Shown here piece after piece: positions 25,729 to 32,853 of a stretch of DNA of 64,000 nucleotides. The notes under the pieces were generated by a model. The model searched no databases and had not been told where the DNA came from. It saw only the letters and a list, made by a program, of their open reading frames with translations. Source of the stretch: Svornostia abyssi (GTDB taxonomy: Bacteria; Actinomycetota; Thermoleophilia; Solirubrobacterales; Solirubrobacteraceae); assembly GCA_024666565.1 (NCBI GenBank), contig CP088295.1, positions 2,542,001 to 2,606,000 on the forward strand, written 5' to 3'. Both the position numbers and the translations under genes were made by a program. How positions within the stretch are numbered: the stretch's first letter is position 1; each line of letters begins with the position of its first letter.

Positions 25729-26991
25729 TCATGGCTTCGGGCGGCTCGCTACCTCGTAGAGCTCAGGGGCGAGTTGCGACAGCTTTCCCTCGCTGATCAG
25801 CTCGCTGAGGGCTGGCTCTACATCGTCTGGAGATGGGTCGTCGAGCTCGGCAACGATGTCGTCGATCGTGACCCGTCGGCCATCGTTCGCTTCCGCAAGG
25901 CCCAGGATGCTGGCCTTGAACTCCTCCCACTTGCGACGCTCCGCAAGACCGATCATCGAATGCGGAGAAGCCGGCGACTGAGCGATCCGTTGTTGGCGAA
26001 GCGCGGTGTCCAGTAGCAGCGTCAGCGCTCGACGGGCTTCGTCCCGTTCGAGCGGCGGTTCGGCGGCGAGATAGGAGAACCGCTCGCTACCCCAGGAGCC
26101 AACCGCCCGGCCGACGCGACCCCGAAACCACGTGTAGTCGCCGAGATCTCCGATGATCATTGACGCTTCGAGGCGCTCGTTAGCGTAGTCGAGTTCCGTC
26201 ACCACAGCCTGGAGTAGATCGAGGAGCTGTCGTCCGTCTGCGCTTCCACCGCCGAGCGAGGCCTCGGCGATCTTGCGAGCGTCGTGTGACGGTAGGGCGC
26301 GTTTGGCGGGAATTGCCGTGAGCGCTTCAGTGAATCGCCGAACGAGAGTCGAATCCGCCTTGCGTGTTTGGAGCTGCTGTACGGCTCGCCGCACGTCGTA
26401 TTGACGAAGATTGCCGCGCCGGCGCCAAGGCTGACGTTGGCGAAACGATCGGGCGATCAGCTCGTACGCGGCTGCCAGTTGGAGTGCTGCGTCGGCCGCG
26501 TTGTCGTTCGCGATCGCGTGCTCGGCCGACTCGAGCCTTCCGCGGATGTCTGCGTCCTCGATGAGCGTTGCACGGGATAAGCCCTCGAGTTCGAGATCCG
26601 TCAGACCGACTGAAGCCGCATCAAGGAAGTCGCGCGCGTAGACGGCGTAGCGATTGACGTTGTCTGGTGCCGGAAGGTTGCCCGCGTGCTGCACGCCGTT
26701 GCGATAGTCGCGCAGCTCCAGGACTCGCCCGATGCCGGGTATCGAGGCCCCGGCCTGGCGGGCCTGATAGTCCTCGTCCAGGCGCTTGATGGTGGTTCGG
26801 AAGTCGGCGCCCTTCTGCACACGTGTCCCAAGTAGCGCCTTGCTACCAGTCTCGACTGCCAGATCGAGCAGCACGACCGCGGTGATCTCGCCAGGGGAGG
26901 TCCCGTCTCGAACGGCAAGGGCTCGCTCGAGGAGGCCTCGCGCTACCAGTAGCCCGTTCAGTGTTGGCGTGTCAATCGCTGACCGGCTCAT
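25729..26991 (-). CDS. HEPN-motif protein with C-terminal winged helix, unknown function
   Basis: A 420-residue soluble protein. In its N-terminal helical domain the motif ELRDYRNGVQHAG (R97, N98, H102) is an Rx4H with a following polar residue, the catalytic signature of HEPN ribonucleases. A middle helical section follows, then a C-terminal winged-helix-like end (RRVTIDDIVAELDDPSPDDV, then ALSELISEGKLSQL). HEPN RNases act in toxin-antitoxin and abortive-infection systems, but many HEPN-like proteins are not nucleases. It has no partner on the same strand: both neighbours are read in the opposite direction. Confidence 0.55.
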   Translation of the reverse strand: MSRSAIDTPTLNGLLVARGLLERALAVRDGTSPGEITAVVLLDLAVETGSKALLGTRVQKGADFRTTIKRLDEDYQARQAGASIPGIGRVLELRDYRNGVQHAGNLPAPDNVNRYAVYARDFLDAASVGLTDLELEGLSRATLIEDADIRGRLESAEHAIANDNAADAALQLAAAYELIARSFRQRQPWRRRGNLRQYDVRRAVQQLQTRKADSTLVRRFTEALTAIPAKRALPSHDARKIAEASLGGGSADGRQLLDLLQAVVTELDYANERLEASMIIGDLGDYTWFRGRVGRAVGSWGSERFSYLAAEPPLERDEARRALTLLLDTALRQQRIAQSPASPHSMIGLAERRKWEEFKASILGLAEANDGRRVTIDDIVAELDDPSPDDVEPALSELISEGKLSQLAPELYEVASRPKP

Positions 26992-27144
26992 GCGCCGATG
27001 GTCTCACTCGACACGGTCATCACCTGGGCGCCGGGGCAGGCATCGCAGCGTTGCTCAGCCTTCGCCCGTAGCCTTCTCGCCCATCAACATCGCGGACGTT
27101 TCTCCGAGATGCAGGGCACCCGCGTTTGGGAGGCTTGAGATGTC

Positions 27145-27345
27145 ATGTCAGACATCCCTCGACCTCCAGATTCGAACATTGTCGCCCCGAGGTGGGTTCA
27201 GGCCGGCCATCACGTTCTCGACCTGGTCGAGCGGGCGATCCCCATAAGCGCCAAGCTTGCGATTCTGACCCTCACACTCGTATCTGTAGCCGGTCGTGAC
27301 GGATCGGTGATCGACGCGATCGAGCGTTGCGGGGTCAGGTTCTAG
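27145..27345 (+). CDS. possible small protein, 66 residues
   Basis: The frame reads MSDIPRPPDSNIVAPRWVQA at the start, with a hydrophobic segment ISAKLAILTLTLVSVAGRDG that could cross the membrane. It fills most of an otherwise gene-free 350-nt interval between the HEPN gene and the XRE gene. There is no clear ribosome site and no recognised family, so it is listed as a possibility only. Confidence 0.3.
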   Translation: MSDIPRPPDSNIVAPRWVQAGHHVLDLVERAIPISAKLAILTLTLVSVAGRDGSVIDAIERCGVRF

Positions 27346-27656
27346 GTATCGCTCGGCCCACCTGCCTCGACCGCTTCTGCCTCCGCCAGCAGCCGTGACG
27401 CCGCGTAGTCCAGCCCGGCGGCCAGTCTCCTGAGGCTCGTGTAGCTCGGGTTGCGCTTTCCGGTCTCGACGTTGGAGATCCACCGCTGATGCAGCCCCGA
27501 CTTGAGTGAGAGCTGCTCCTGCGTCAGGCCGAGTGCCTCGCGTCGTGCCTTCACAGCTACGCCAAGCGCGCGTTGGGCCTGGAGGTCGGCGGGCACCGGC
27601 GCAGGTTCACGATGGGACCCGCGATCCTCAATGACATCCGGGTAGACACGCCGCAT
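27342..27656 (-). CDS. XRE-family transcriptional regulator
   Basis: 104 residues. A standard HTH (about residues 31-85) reads AVKARREALGLTQEQLSLKS, GLHQRWISNVETGKRNPSYT and LRRLAAGLDYAASRLLAEAE. The start at 27656 was chosen over more upstream codons because those would encode an atypical Arg/Pro-rich extension overlapping the divergent gene. A pair of 15-nt direct repeats overlaps this start codon and is a candidate autoregulatory operator. It is divergent from a secreted-protein gene pair, which it may control. Confidence 0.82.
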   Translation of the reverse strand: MRRVYPDVIEDRGSHREPAPVPADLQAQRALGVAVKARREALGLTQEQLSLKSGLHQRWISNVETGKRNPSYTSLRRLAAGLDYAASRLLAEAEAVEAGGPSDT

Positions 27657-27669
27657 GACATCCGGGTAG
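27631..27669. promoter_or_regulatory. direct repeat pair atgacatccgggtag at XRE start
   Basis: atgacatccgggtag occurs at 27631-27645 and at 27655-27669, 24 nt apart. One copy overlaps the start codon of the XRE gene and the other lies just inside it. Identical 15-mers so placed are likely operators for the XRE protein itself, although they could also be a chance coding repeat (the peptide PDVM.RVYPDVIE repeats too). Confidence 0.4.
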
Positions 27670-27750
27670 GGTCGCTGGCCGGTTCGCGAGGAACTTCCTG
27701 ACCAGTTCCGCGCTGCCGCCGTGCTCCCCCAAGCCCCAAGGACGTCGCGC

Positions 27751-28174
27751 ATGCCCCAGACTGGACCCCGCCGCCGCGGCCTCGCCATTGGCCTCGTGGC
27801 CCTCGTCTGCTTCACAGGCGCGCTGACCCCGGGCACGGCACAGGCGGCCACCTGCCCACTTCGCGTGACGCTTGGTAGCGGCGAGCCAGCCCGGCGACAC
27901 CGACCGCATCAAGGTCTCGGTCGGCCAGGCGGGCAGTGACGCGATCCGCTGGCGGGCGCGCTCGACTCCCAAGCGCCGGGTCGTCATGTGCCAGGTCCGC
28001 CAGCACGTCTTCATCCCGCCGTTCGACCCTGAGGCCTCTGTGACGAGCTACTTCTGGACCGACTTCCCGACGGGTCGCTCCGGTGGTCGCGCCCGCATCG
28101 ATCAGACGGACATCCCGGAGGGGTGGGACTCGTTCGTCAGCTTCACCGCGCGCTACGCATCCAAGCGGCGGTGA
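27751..28174 (+). CDS. small secreted protein, frameshifted
   Basis: The signal peptide (MPQTGPRRRGLAIGLVALVC to AQAA) and a mature beta-rich domain (DRIKVSVGQAGSDAIRWRAR, CQVRQHVFIPPFD, FWTDFPTGRSGG) are in different frames. Removing one G near 27879-27882 joins them into about 141 residues. Ribosome site aagga lies 10 nt before ATG. The mature part looks like an immunoglobulin-like or beta-sandwich secreted protein. The stop overlaps the next gene (GTGA), so it is co-translated with the propeller-like protein. Confidence 0.55.
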
Positions 28175-29295
28175 AGGTGCGCTCGGCCGGTTTCTGTGCG
28201 CTCACTGCCGCGTTGGTCTCACTCGCCATCGCTGTCCCGGTCGCGGCCGACGAAGAGACCCAGAAGGGCGGCCGCGTCACTGACTCGCCCGGCCCGCTCT
28301 TCAGCAAGACGATCCCGGTCATCCAGCCGAGCGCCGCTATCACCCCGCGCTGCGGAGACATCAAGCGGATGGTTGCTGGTCCCGATGGCGCGCTCTGGAT
28401 CCGCGGCGGAGCGGCTGGTCGGGTATGCCGCATCACCGGAACTCGCGTAGAACAGGTCGCCTTCCAGCCACCAGGCGGCCCGAGCTACGGTTCGTCGCTA
28501 GTCATCGGGGCGGACGGCCGCCCGTGGTTCGAGTACTACCGCCCGGGCCAGATTGGTCGAGCGTTCGTGCATCTCGCTGCCGGCGTCGGGCGCGTGAACC
28601 CCGACCTCAGCGTCACCGACTTCCCACTCCCCAAAGAGCTGACCGACACCGGGATCGCCATCGGGGGTCTCTACCCCGGTGTCGGCAGTGTGCTCCATCT
28701 GCCAGTCCATCTTCAGGACACGTCCACCGCCAAGATGCGGGGCACCCAGGTCGTGATCCCTATCGCGCGTGACGGAGCTCTCGGGACGCCCCAGCCGTAC
28801 GTCGATCCGTTCGCAGGTCTTGCGGGGCGGCGCATCGCAGCCGACGGCCCGGCCGGGACGATGTGGGCAGCCTCACCCAGCCAGCGACTCATCATGCGGG
28901 CCGCCACAAGGGGACTGCCATCCCGCCGTTACCGCGCGCCCCACGAACTCGCAGCCGCGACCTGGCTGACCGTCGGTCCACGCCAGCGCATCTGGTTCGG
29001 CAACAACCGCCACGCGACGTCTTGGCATCCGCGAGGAAAACTGCGAACGGTGCGTATCCCGCAGCATCCAGGCTTGACGCCGGGCCCTAGCACGGTCCTC
29101 GCCGACGGCCGCCTTGTACTCGGGTTCCGGCGGCGCACCGGCCGGGATCGGACGAGGCCAACCGCGTTCATCCTTGGCCGTGACGGATCGCGGATGCGGC
29201 TCAACCTGAAGGGCCAGTTGCCGTGGACCATCCTGCGGGTCCGCCAGCAGCTTTGGATCGGTGGCAACCGAGATCTGCTGCGCTTTGAGCCGTAG
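28171..29295 (+). CDS. secreted beta-propeller protein (streptogramin-lyase-like repeats)
   Basis: 374 residues from a GTG that overlaps the upstream stop. A signal peptide (FCALTAALVSLAIAVPVAAD) is followed by repeats of the Vgb/NHL type, such as MVAGPDGALWIRGGAAGRVC and LVIGADGRPWFEYYRPGQIG, then WLTVGPRQRIWFGNN and VRQQLWIGGNRDLLRF. The 'GPDGALW' signature indicates a six- or seven-bladed propeller like virginiamycin B lyase relatives, which are common as secreted proteins in Solirubrobacterales. The catalytic His/Glu of true lyases are not evident, so it is probably binding or structural. Confidence 0.7.
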   Translation: MKVRSAGFCALTAALVSLAIAVPVAADEETQKGGRVTDSPGPLFSKTIPVIQPSAAITPRCGDIKRMVAGPDGALWIRGGAAGRVCRITGTRVEQVAFQPPGGPSYGSSLVIGADGRPWFEYYRPGQIGRAFVHLAAGVGRVNPDLSVTDFPLPKELTDTGIAIGGLYPGVGSVLHLPVHLQDTSTAKMRGTQVVIPIARDGALGTPQPYVDPFAGLAGRRIAADGPAGTMWAASPSQRLIMRAATRGLPSRRYRAPHELAAATWLTVGPRQRIWFGNNRHATSWHPRGKLRTVRIPQHPGLTPGPSTVLADGRLVLGFRRRTGRDRTRPTAFILGRDGSRMRLNLKGQLPWTILRVRQQLWIGGNRDLLRFEP

Positions 29296-29380
29296 CCGCG
29301 GTATCGGCAACGGCGAAGCCAGGAGACCCCGGTCAAGCCCACGTGCGTACCAGCCCATCTGACCGTCGCCGAACGCGAAG

Positions 29381-29407
29381 AGCCCCCGGTCTGTGTGACC
29401 GGGGGCT
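29381..29407. terminator. bidirectional terminator hairpin
   Basis: agcccccggt pairs exactly with accgggggct around a 7-nt loop (ctgtgtg). It sits between the stop of the propeller-like gene and the convergent HTH gene, and so can stop transcripts from both sides. The T tract is short on the minus strand (ctcttcg) and absent on the plus strand. Confidence 0.75.
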
Positions 29408-29419
29408 GTAGGAAGACGC

Positions 29420-29662
29420 TCAGGCGGCTTCGTCGCTGAGGACCTCGGCGAAGTTGATGTCGAGGTTGCTTGCGATACGGAAGGCCTCCTCGAACGTCCA
29501 CTTCCGAGCCAGCAGCGACGTCAGCCCGACCGGAGCGACTCCCAGGCGGCTGGCGGCCTCCTCTACGGAGAGACTCTCGCCATCGAGCCTGTTGCGGACC
29601 TCGGATCGGATTGCTTCCGCGATTCGCTGCTCAACTTCGGTCGGTTCGTAGATAACGCTCAC
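29420..29662 (-). CDS. small HTH protein, possible antitoxin
   Basis: 80 residues. The N-terminal helix (EPTEVEQRIAEAIRSEVRNR) precedes a helix-turn-helix-like core, LSVEEAASRLGVAPVGLTSL then WTFEEAFRIASNLDINFAEV, close to XRE/HigA-type DNA-binding domains. It follows a nucleotidyltransferase-domain gene by 29 nt on the same strand, the usual order for a toxin/antitoxin or defence pair with autoregulation. Whether it binds DNA or the partner is not known. Confidence 0.62.
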   Translation of the reverse strand: MSVIYEPTEVEQRIAEAIRSEVRNRLDGESLSVEEAASRLGVAPVGLTSLLARKWTFEEAFRIASNLDINFAEVLSDEAA

Positions 29663-29691
29663 GGAGCTCCTTTGCCGGGGGATGGGTTGGG

Positions 29692-30720
29692 TTAGAACGA
29701 CAGGTACTTGCGGCTGAGTGGTCCCAACTTCGGGGAGTCGAAGAAGAGTCCCTCCAGGGCACGCTGCAGCTGGACGGATCGCTCGCGCATCAGGCTGAAC
29801 GACTCGTCTGTGGCTTCTCTGGCTGGCGGTAGGACCTGCTGGGCTGCGGTTCGTCGGACCTCGTCGGCGAGGAACTCCGAAAACTCCTCGGCGATGACCA
29901 TCACGTCGCGGAGCGAAGCCAGGCTCTCCTCCTCGTCTTGAAGATCGCTCGCCAGTTGCGCGAGCCTGGCGAGCGCGGGTACCTCAACGAACTGATCAAC
30001 AAGAAACGATCGCGGGTCCTCCGGCTGGCGTAGCTCGACCAGGAATAGCGACGCAAGCGTCCCGACGAACGTGAGCTTGCGGGAGATGCGAAGCTTGAGG
30101 TAGCGCAAGCCCCAGTCGTCCGGCTTCAGGCTCTGCCAGACCTTGGCCTGGTAGTCGACTGCGATGGTGCGCCAATAACGAACGACGTCGTTGAGGAGGA
30201 ACCGCGGGGTCCCTCCTGGGTCGCTTTGGCCGCCATGGAGATAGCGGCCAATGGAGACATTTACGAACTTTCGGTGCAGCGGCGGCTCGAGGACGGAGAT
30301 GCCTTCCTCCAGCATGAGGATTCGACGTGTCAGGCTCGCATTGGTGTCGAAGTCCAGGCCGATCTGATCCACCAGCTCGGTGGCGGCAACGACACGGCCG
30401 AATATGCCCGTTGACCCAGGCGGCTTGATGGCGCGCTGCGTGCACCAGTCTTCACAAGCGGCACGGAAGCTCCGAAAGCGGGTCGCGTCCTCGACGAGAC
30501 CGTGTGCGACCACCAAGAAGTCGAAGTCGCTCGCGGTCGACATCTCACGCCTGGCCATAGAGCCGCACACAACAATGTCGAGACCGTGGTTGATGCCGAC
30601 ACGGCTGGCGAAGAACTGGCGAGCCTGCTGAATCTCCGTCGTCGAGAAGTCCGACGCGCGCGACAGGGCCGGTAACTCGACCCCGAGACGATCGCTCGCG
30701 TGGACGAGAGCAGCGTGCAT
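29692..30720 (-). CDS. nucleotidyltransferase-fold protein, possible toxin or defence effector
   Basis: 342 residues. The polymerase-beta-like catalytic motif is intact: GSMARREMSTASDFDFLVV, with G53-S54 and the metal pair D65/D67. A third Asp is likely in QIGLDFDTN. Between and after come helical segments (RYWRTIAVDYQAKVWQSLKP, LRYLKLRISRKLTFVGTLAS). The layout resembles DUF294/GlnD-like putative nucleotidyltransferases, many of which modify tRNA or proteins in toxin-antitoxin systems. The downstream HTH gene fits an antitoxin. The substrate is unknown. Confidence 0.68.
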   Translation of the reverse strand: MHAALVHASDRLGVELPALSRASDFSTTEIQQARQFFASRVGINHGLDIVVCGSMARREMSTASDFDFLVVAHGLVEDATRFRSFRAACEDWCTQRAIKPPGSTGIFGRVVAATELVDQIGLDFDTNASLTRRILMLEEGISVLEPPLHRKFVNVSIGRYLHGGQSDPGGTPRFLLNDVVRYWRTIAVDYQAKVWQSLKPDDWGLRYLKLRISRKLTFVGTLASLFLVELRQPEDPRSFLVDQFVEVPALARLAQLASDLQDEEESLASLRDVMVIAEEFSEFLADEVRRTAAQQVLPPAREATDESFSLMRERSVQLQRALEGLFFDSPKLGPLSRKYLSF

Positions 30721-30778
30721 CGCGTGACCTTATGCCACCGGCGGGACGACGATGAGGGGGTACGAGACGAACGTATGT

Positions 30779-30810
30779 TCGCATATCCCGCAGTATGCGG
30801 GAAAATGCGA
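30779..30810. repeat. nested palindrome upstream of the NTase/HTH pair
   Basis: tcgcat, then tcccgca, a gta centre, tgcggga, and atgcga form a nested dyad from 30779 to 30810. It lies between the divergent nucleotidyltransferase gene and a short rightward ORF whose ATG (30795) falls in its centre. It could be an operator for an HTH regulator of either side or an RNA hairpin. A second inverted repeat (ggctagg / cctagcc, 30821-30839) follows closely. Confidence 0.5.
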
Positions 30811-30944
30811 GGGATGTCCAGGCTAGGAACGCCCTAGCCAAGGAAGCTGGTGTCCTCGCCGGCGTCGCGACACGTGATCGGGCCACCATGCGGACTGTTG
30901 AAGCCGAGGGGACGGGCATCGACCCGAGTGCAGTCAGCGGTTAG
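30795..30944 (+). CDS. possible small protein, 49 residues
   Basis: Frame MRENARDVQARNALAKEAGV, then LAGVATRDRATMRTVEAEGT, ending at TAG 14 nt before the next ATG. The composition is protein-like and helical, with third-base use like its neighbours. Its start codon lies within the palindrome at 30779-30810. There is no clear ribosome site. It could be a small antitoxin-like partner of the two following genes or a chance frame. Confidence 0.3.
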   Translation: MRENARDVQARNALAKEAGVLAGVATRDRATMRTVEAEGTGIDPSAVSG

Positions 30945-30957
30945 GATCGCCCCTCTT

Positions 30958-31629
30958 ATGGAGAGCAATCGTCCCAGCCTTGATCCCGGGAGCACCGGCT
31001 ATTTGCAGATCCGCGGTGAAGGCGGGATTACGGCTGCGCAGATGCGCGCGCTGCTCCAGGCATTCGACGACGGATATACCTCCATTGCTTCTGTCGAGGT
31101 GGAGCTTGCAGCTCGGGTTGGATACGCGCGACGGTTGTCGCGCTGGAGTCGCCGCTACGGGCCGCCTGACTTCTTTCTGCCGTGGCTGAGCCAGCCCGCC
31201 GCGATTGGTGGTGCGTTCAACCTGCTGGGCAGCGTGCCAGCTGCGCCGCTGGTGATCTCACGCGTCGTCTTGGAATCGCCGGGGTTCTGGGAGTTCGTCG
31301 GGACACTGAATCCGCTGGAAGTGATCCGCCAGTACCTCAACGACCGACATGAGCGTAAGAAGGACAACGAGTACCGCTCCTCGGCTGAGCGCGAGAGGCT
31401 GGCGCTCGACAATGCCATGCAAAGCCTGGAGATCCTGGATCGGTATCTGGCGATCGAGCGTGAGTACGGAGACGACTCGAGTGATGTCGCGGCGAGCGTG
31501 CGCCAGAACGTGGCCGCCGCGATCCGGCCAGGGCTGGAGCGACTAGGTGAAATCGATGATCTCGGGCTGATCGGCGGCGGTTCGGCGACCACCGGCATTG
31601 AGCGGCCGGTCGACCGTCCCTCTAACTGA
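30958..31629 (+). CDS. hypothetical protein coupled to an AlbA_2 gene
   Basis: 223 residues. It opens with GSTGYLQIRGEGGITAAQMR and a beta-alpha unit, has a hydrophobic stretch around AIGGAFNLLGSVPAAPLVIS that might insert in membrane, and then a charged helix (NDRHERKKDNEYRSSAERER). Its 3' end overlaps the next gene by 32 nt, so both are made together. No family is recognised. The pairing with a Schlafen/AlbA_2-domain gene suggests one system of unknown function. Confidence 0.6.
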   Translation: MESNRPSLDPGSTGYLQIRGEGGITAAQMRALLQAFDDGYTSIASVEVELAARVGYARRLSRWSRRYGPPDFFLPWLSQPAAIGGAFNLLGSVPAAPLVISRVVLESPGFWEFVGTLNPLEVIRQYLNDRHERKKDNEYRSSAERERLALDNAMQSLEILDRYLAIEREYGDDSSDVAASVRQNVAAAIRPGLERLGEIDDLGLIGGGSATTGIERPVDRPSN

Positions 31630-32779
31630 CGCCGTCATCGTGCTCTCGCCGTTCCCGGTTCCGTTCTGCGACCTCCAGCTTGATCACCTCCAGGATTTCC
31701 TGGCAGCGGCAGACGAGGAGGGGCTGACGTGGGAGGCCAAGTCCGATGGCCCTGAAGGTGGCGGGCTACGACCGCAACACATGTTGCGGTCGGTCTGCGG
31801 ATTTGCCTATCAGCTCGGTGGCTATCTGATTCTTGGCGCGGCACAAGTGGAGGGTGGAGGCTGGGATCTGACCGGCGTTACGTCCCGGACGGCCGAACCC
31901 AAGCTCTGGATAGATCAAGTTCTTGACGGACTGCGACCCGCTCCTCGATATCGGGTCCGAGTGCTCGACCTGCCCGAGGAACGGTGGGCTGCTGTCATCC
32001 AGGTCGAGCCGCTGACGAACACGCCATGCATGACCCGAAACGGGCAGGTGTACGAGCGCGTGAGCAGTCGGACGCTTGCTGTCACCGACCCAACGCGACT
32101 TCATGAGCTGATTCGGCGTGGGGCCCAGGCGCGTGACCGCGCGGAGACCCAAGCAAACGCTTGGGTTGCCCGCCAGCGTCGCCGCGAGAGCGGCGCGGTG
32201 GGTGTCACCGTCTCGCTAGTCATGGCTGCAACGTCGTACGAACCAGACATCGGCTCGCGGCTCTTTCACTCCCGCTACCGATCGCGGTTCGATCACCGGT
32301 TTGAGCACCGGTTGTTCGAGGAGCAGCAGATCCCAGTTCCCTCGCCGGCCGTAACCGAGCATCGGATTGGACAATCCTTCGTCCGGCGGTCAAGCGAGGC
32401 CGGTGACATCCGGTGGGACGCCGCGGCTAATTGGGATGGCACTGCATCCGTAGTCGCCTCGCTCACTGGCGAGATCTTGAAGCAAGGCTCGCTGTTCGAC
32501 TTCGTGATCATCCCGGCTTGGTCCCTTGCCGCTGATCTTGTGGAAGCCCTTGGTGGGTACGGGGACGCACACATACGTCTCCTCATCGACGTCAAGGCGA
32601 TCCACAGCTATCTCGGATCTTTCTACAGAGGGCTGGGACGAACGACTGAGGTAAGTCGGTGGAGTGACGTCGCCCCAGCTGGAAGCGACCTAATCGGCTC
32701 CGTCCAACGAGAACTCCATCGGGCCGCCGGATTTTGGACCTTCGAGGGTGAACCGGACCTGCCCCAGGCTCCAACATGA
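31598..32779 (+). CDS. AlbA_2 (Schlafen-like) domain protein
   Basis: 393 residues. The N-terminal third shows the AlbA_2 fold pattern: LTWEAKSDG (the E-x-K motif, about residues 43-51), an SVCGFAYQLGGYLILGA strand-helix with the usual 'A.NT.GG..viGv' spacing, then VYERVSSRTL. Long helical and beta regions follow without known motifs. AlbA_2/Schlafen domains bind nucleic acid and the eukaryotic ones cleave tRNA; bacterial copies occur in defence islands and as regulators. The overlap with the upstream gene suggests a two-gene cassette. Confidence 0.68.
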   Translation: MSGRSTVPLTDAVIVLSPFPVPFCDLQLDHLQDFLAAADEEGLTWEAKSDGPEGGGLRPQHMLRSVCGFAYQLGGYLILGAAQVEGGGWDLTGVTSRTAEPKLWIDQVLDGLRPAPRYRVRVLDLPEERWAAVIQVEPLTNTPCMTRNGQVYERVSSRTLAVTDPTRLHELIRRGAQARDRAETQANAWVARQRRRESGAVGVTVSLVMAATSYEPDIGSRLFHSRYRSRFDHRFEHRLFEEQQIPVPSPAVTEHRIGQSFVRRSSEAGDIRWDAAANWDGTASVVASLTGEILKQGSLFDFVIIPAWSLAADLVEALGGYGDAHIRLLIDVKAIHSYLGSFYRGLGRTTEVSRWSDVAPAGSDLIGSVQRELHRAAGFWTFEGEPDLPQAPT

Positions 32780-32853
32780 GCAGCAGTACGTCGCCTGGCA
32801 GAGCTCGGTGTAGTTCGGGACCGTATCGGGACGCGACTACTCGGACCTGCGAC

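Noticed and set aside
27631-27669. CRISPR-like repeat
   Set aside because: Only two copies of a 15-mer, 24 nt apart, with no further units or cas genes. An operator is the better reading.
30545-30919. Minus-strand 124-codon frame over the NTase promoter
   Set aside because: Its 5' part overlaps the palindromes, its 3' part is antisense-frame to the nucleotidyltransferase, and it has no ribosome site or motif.
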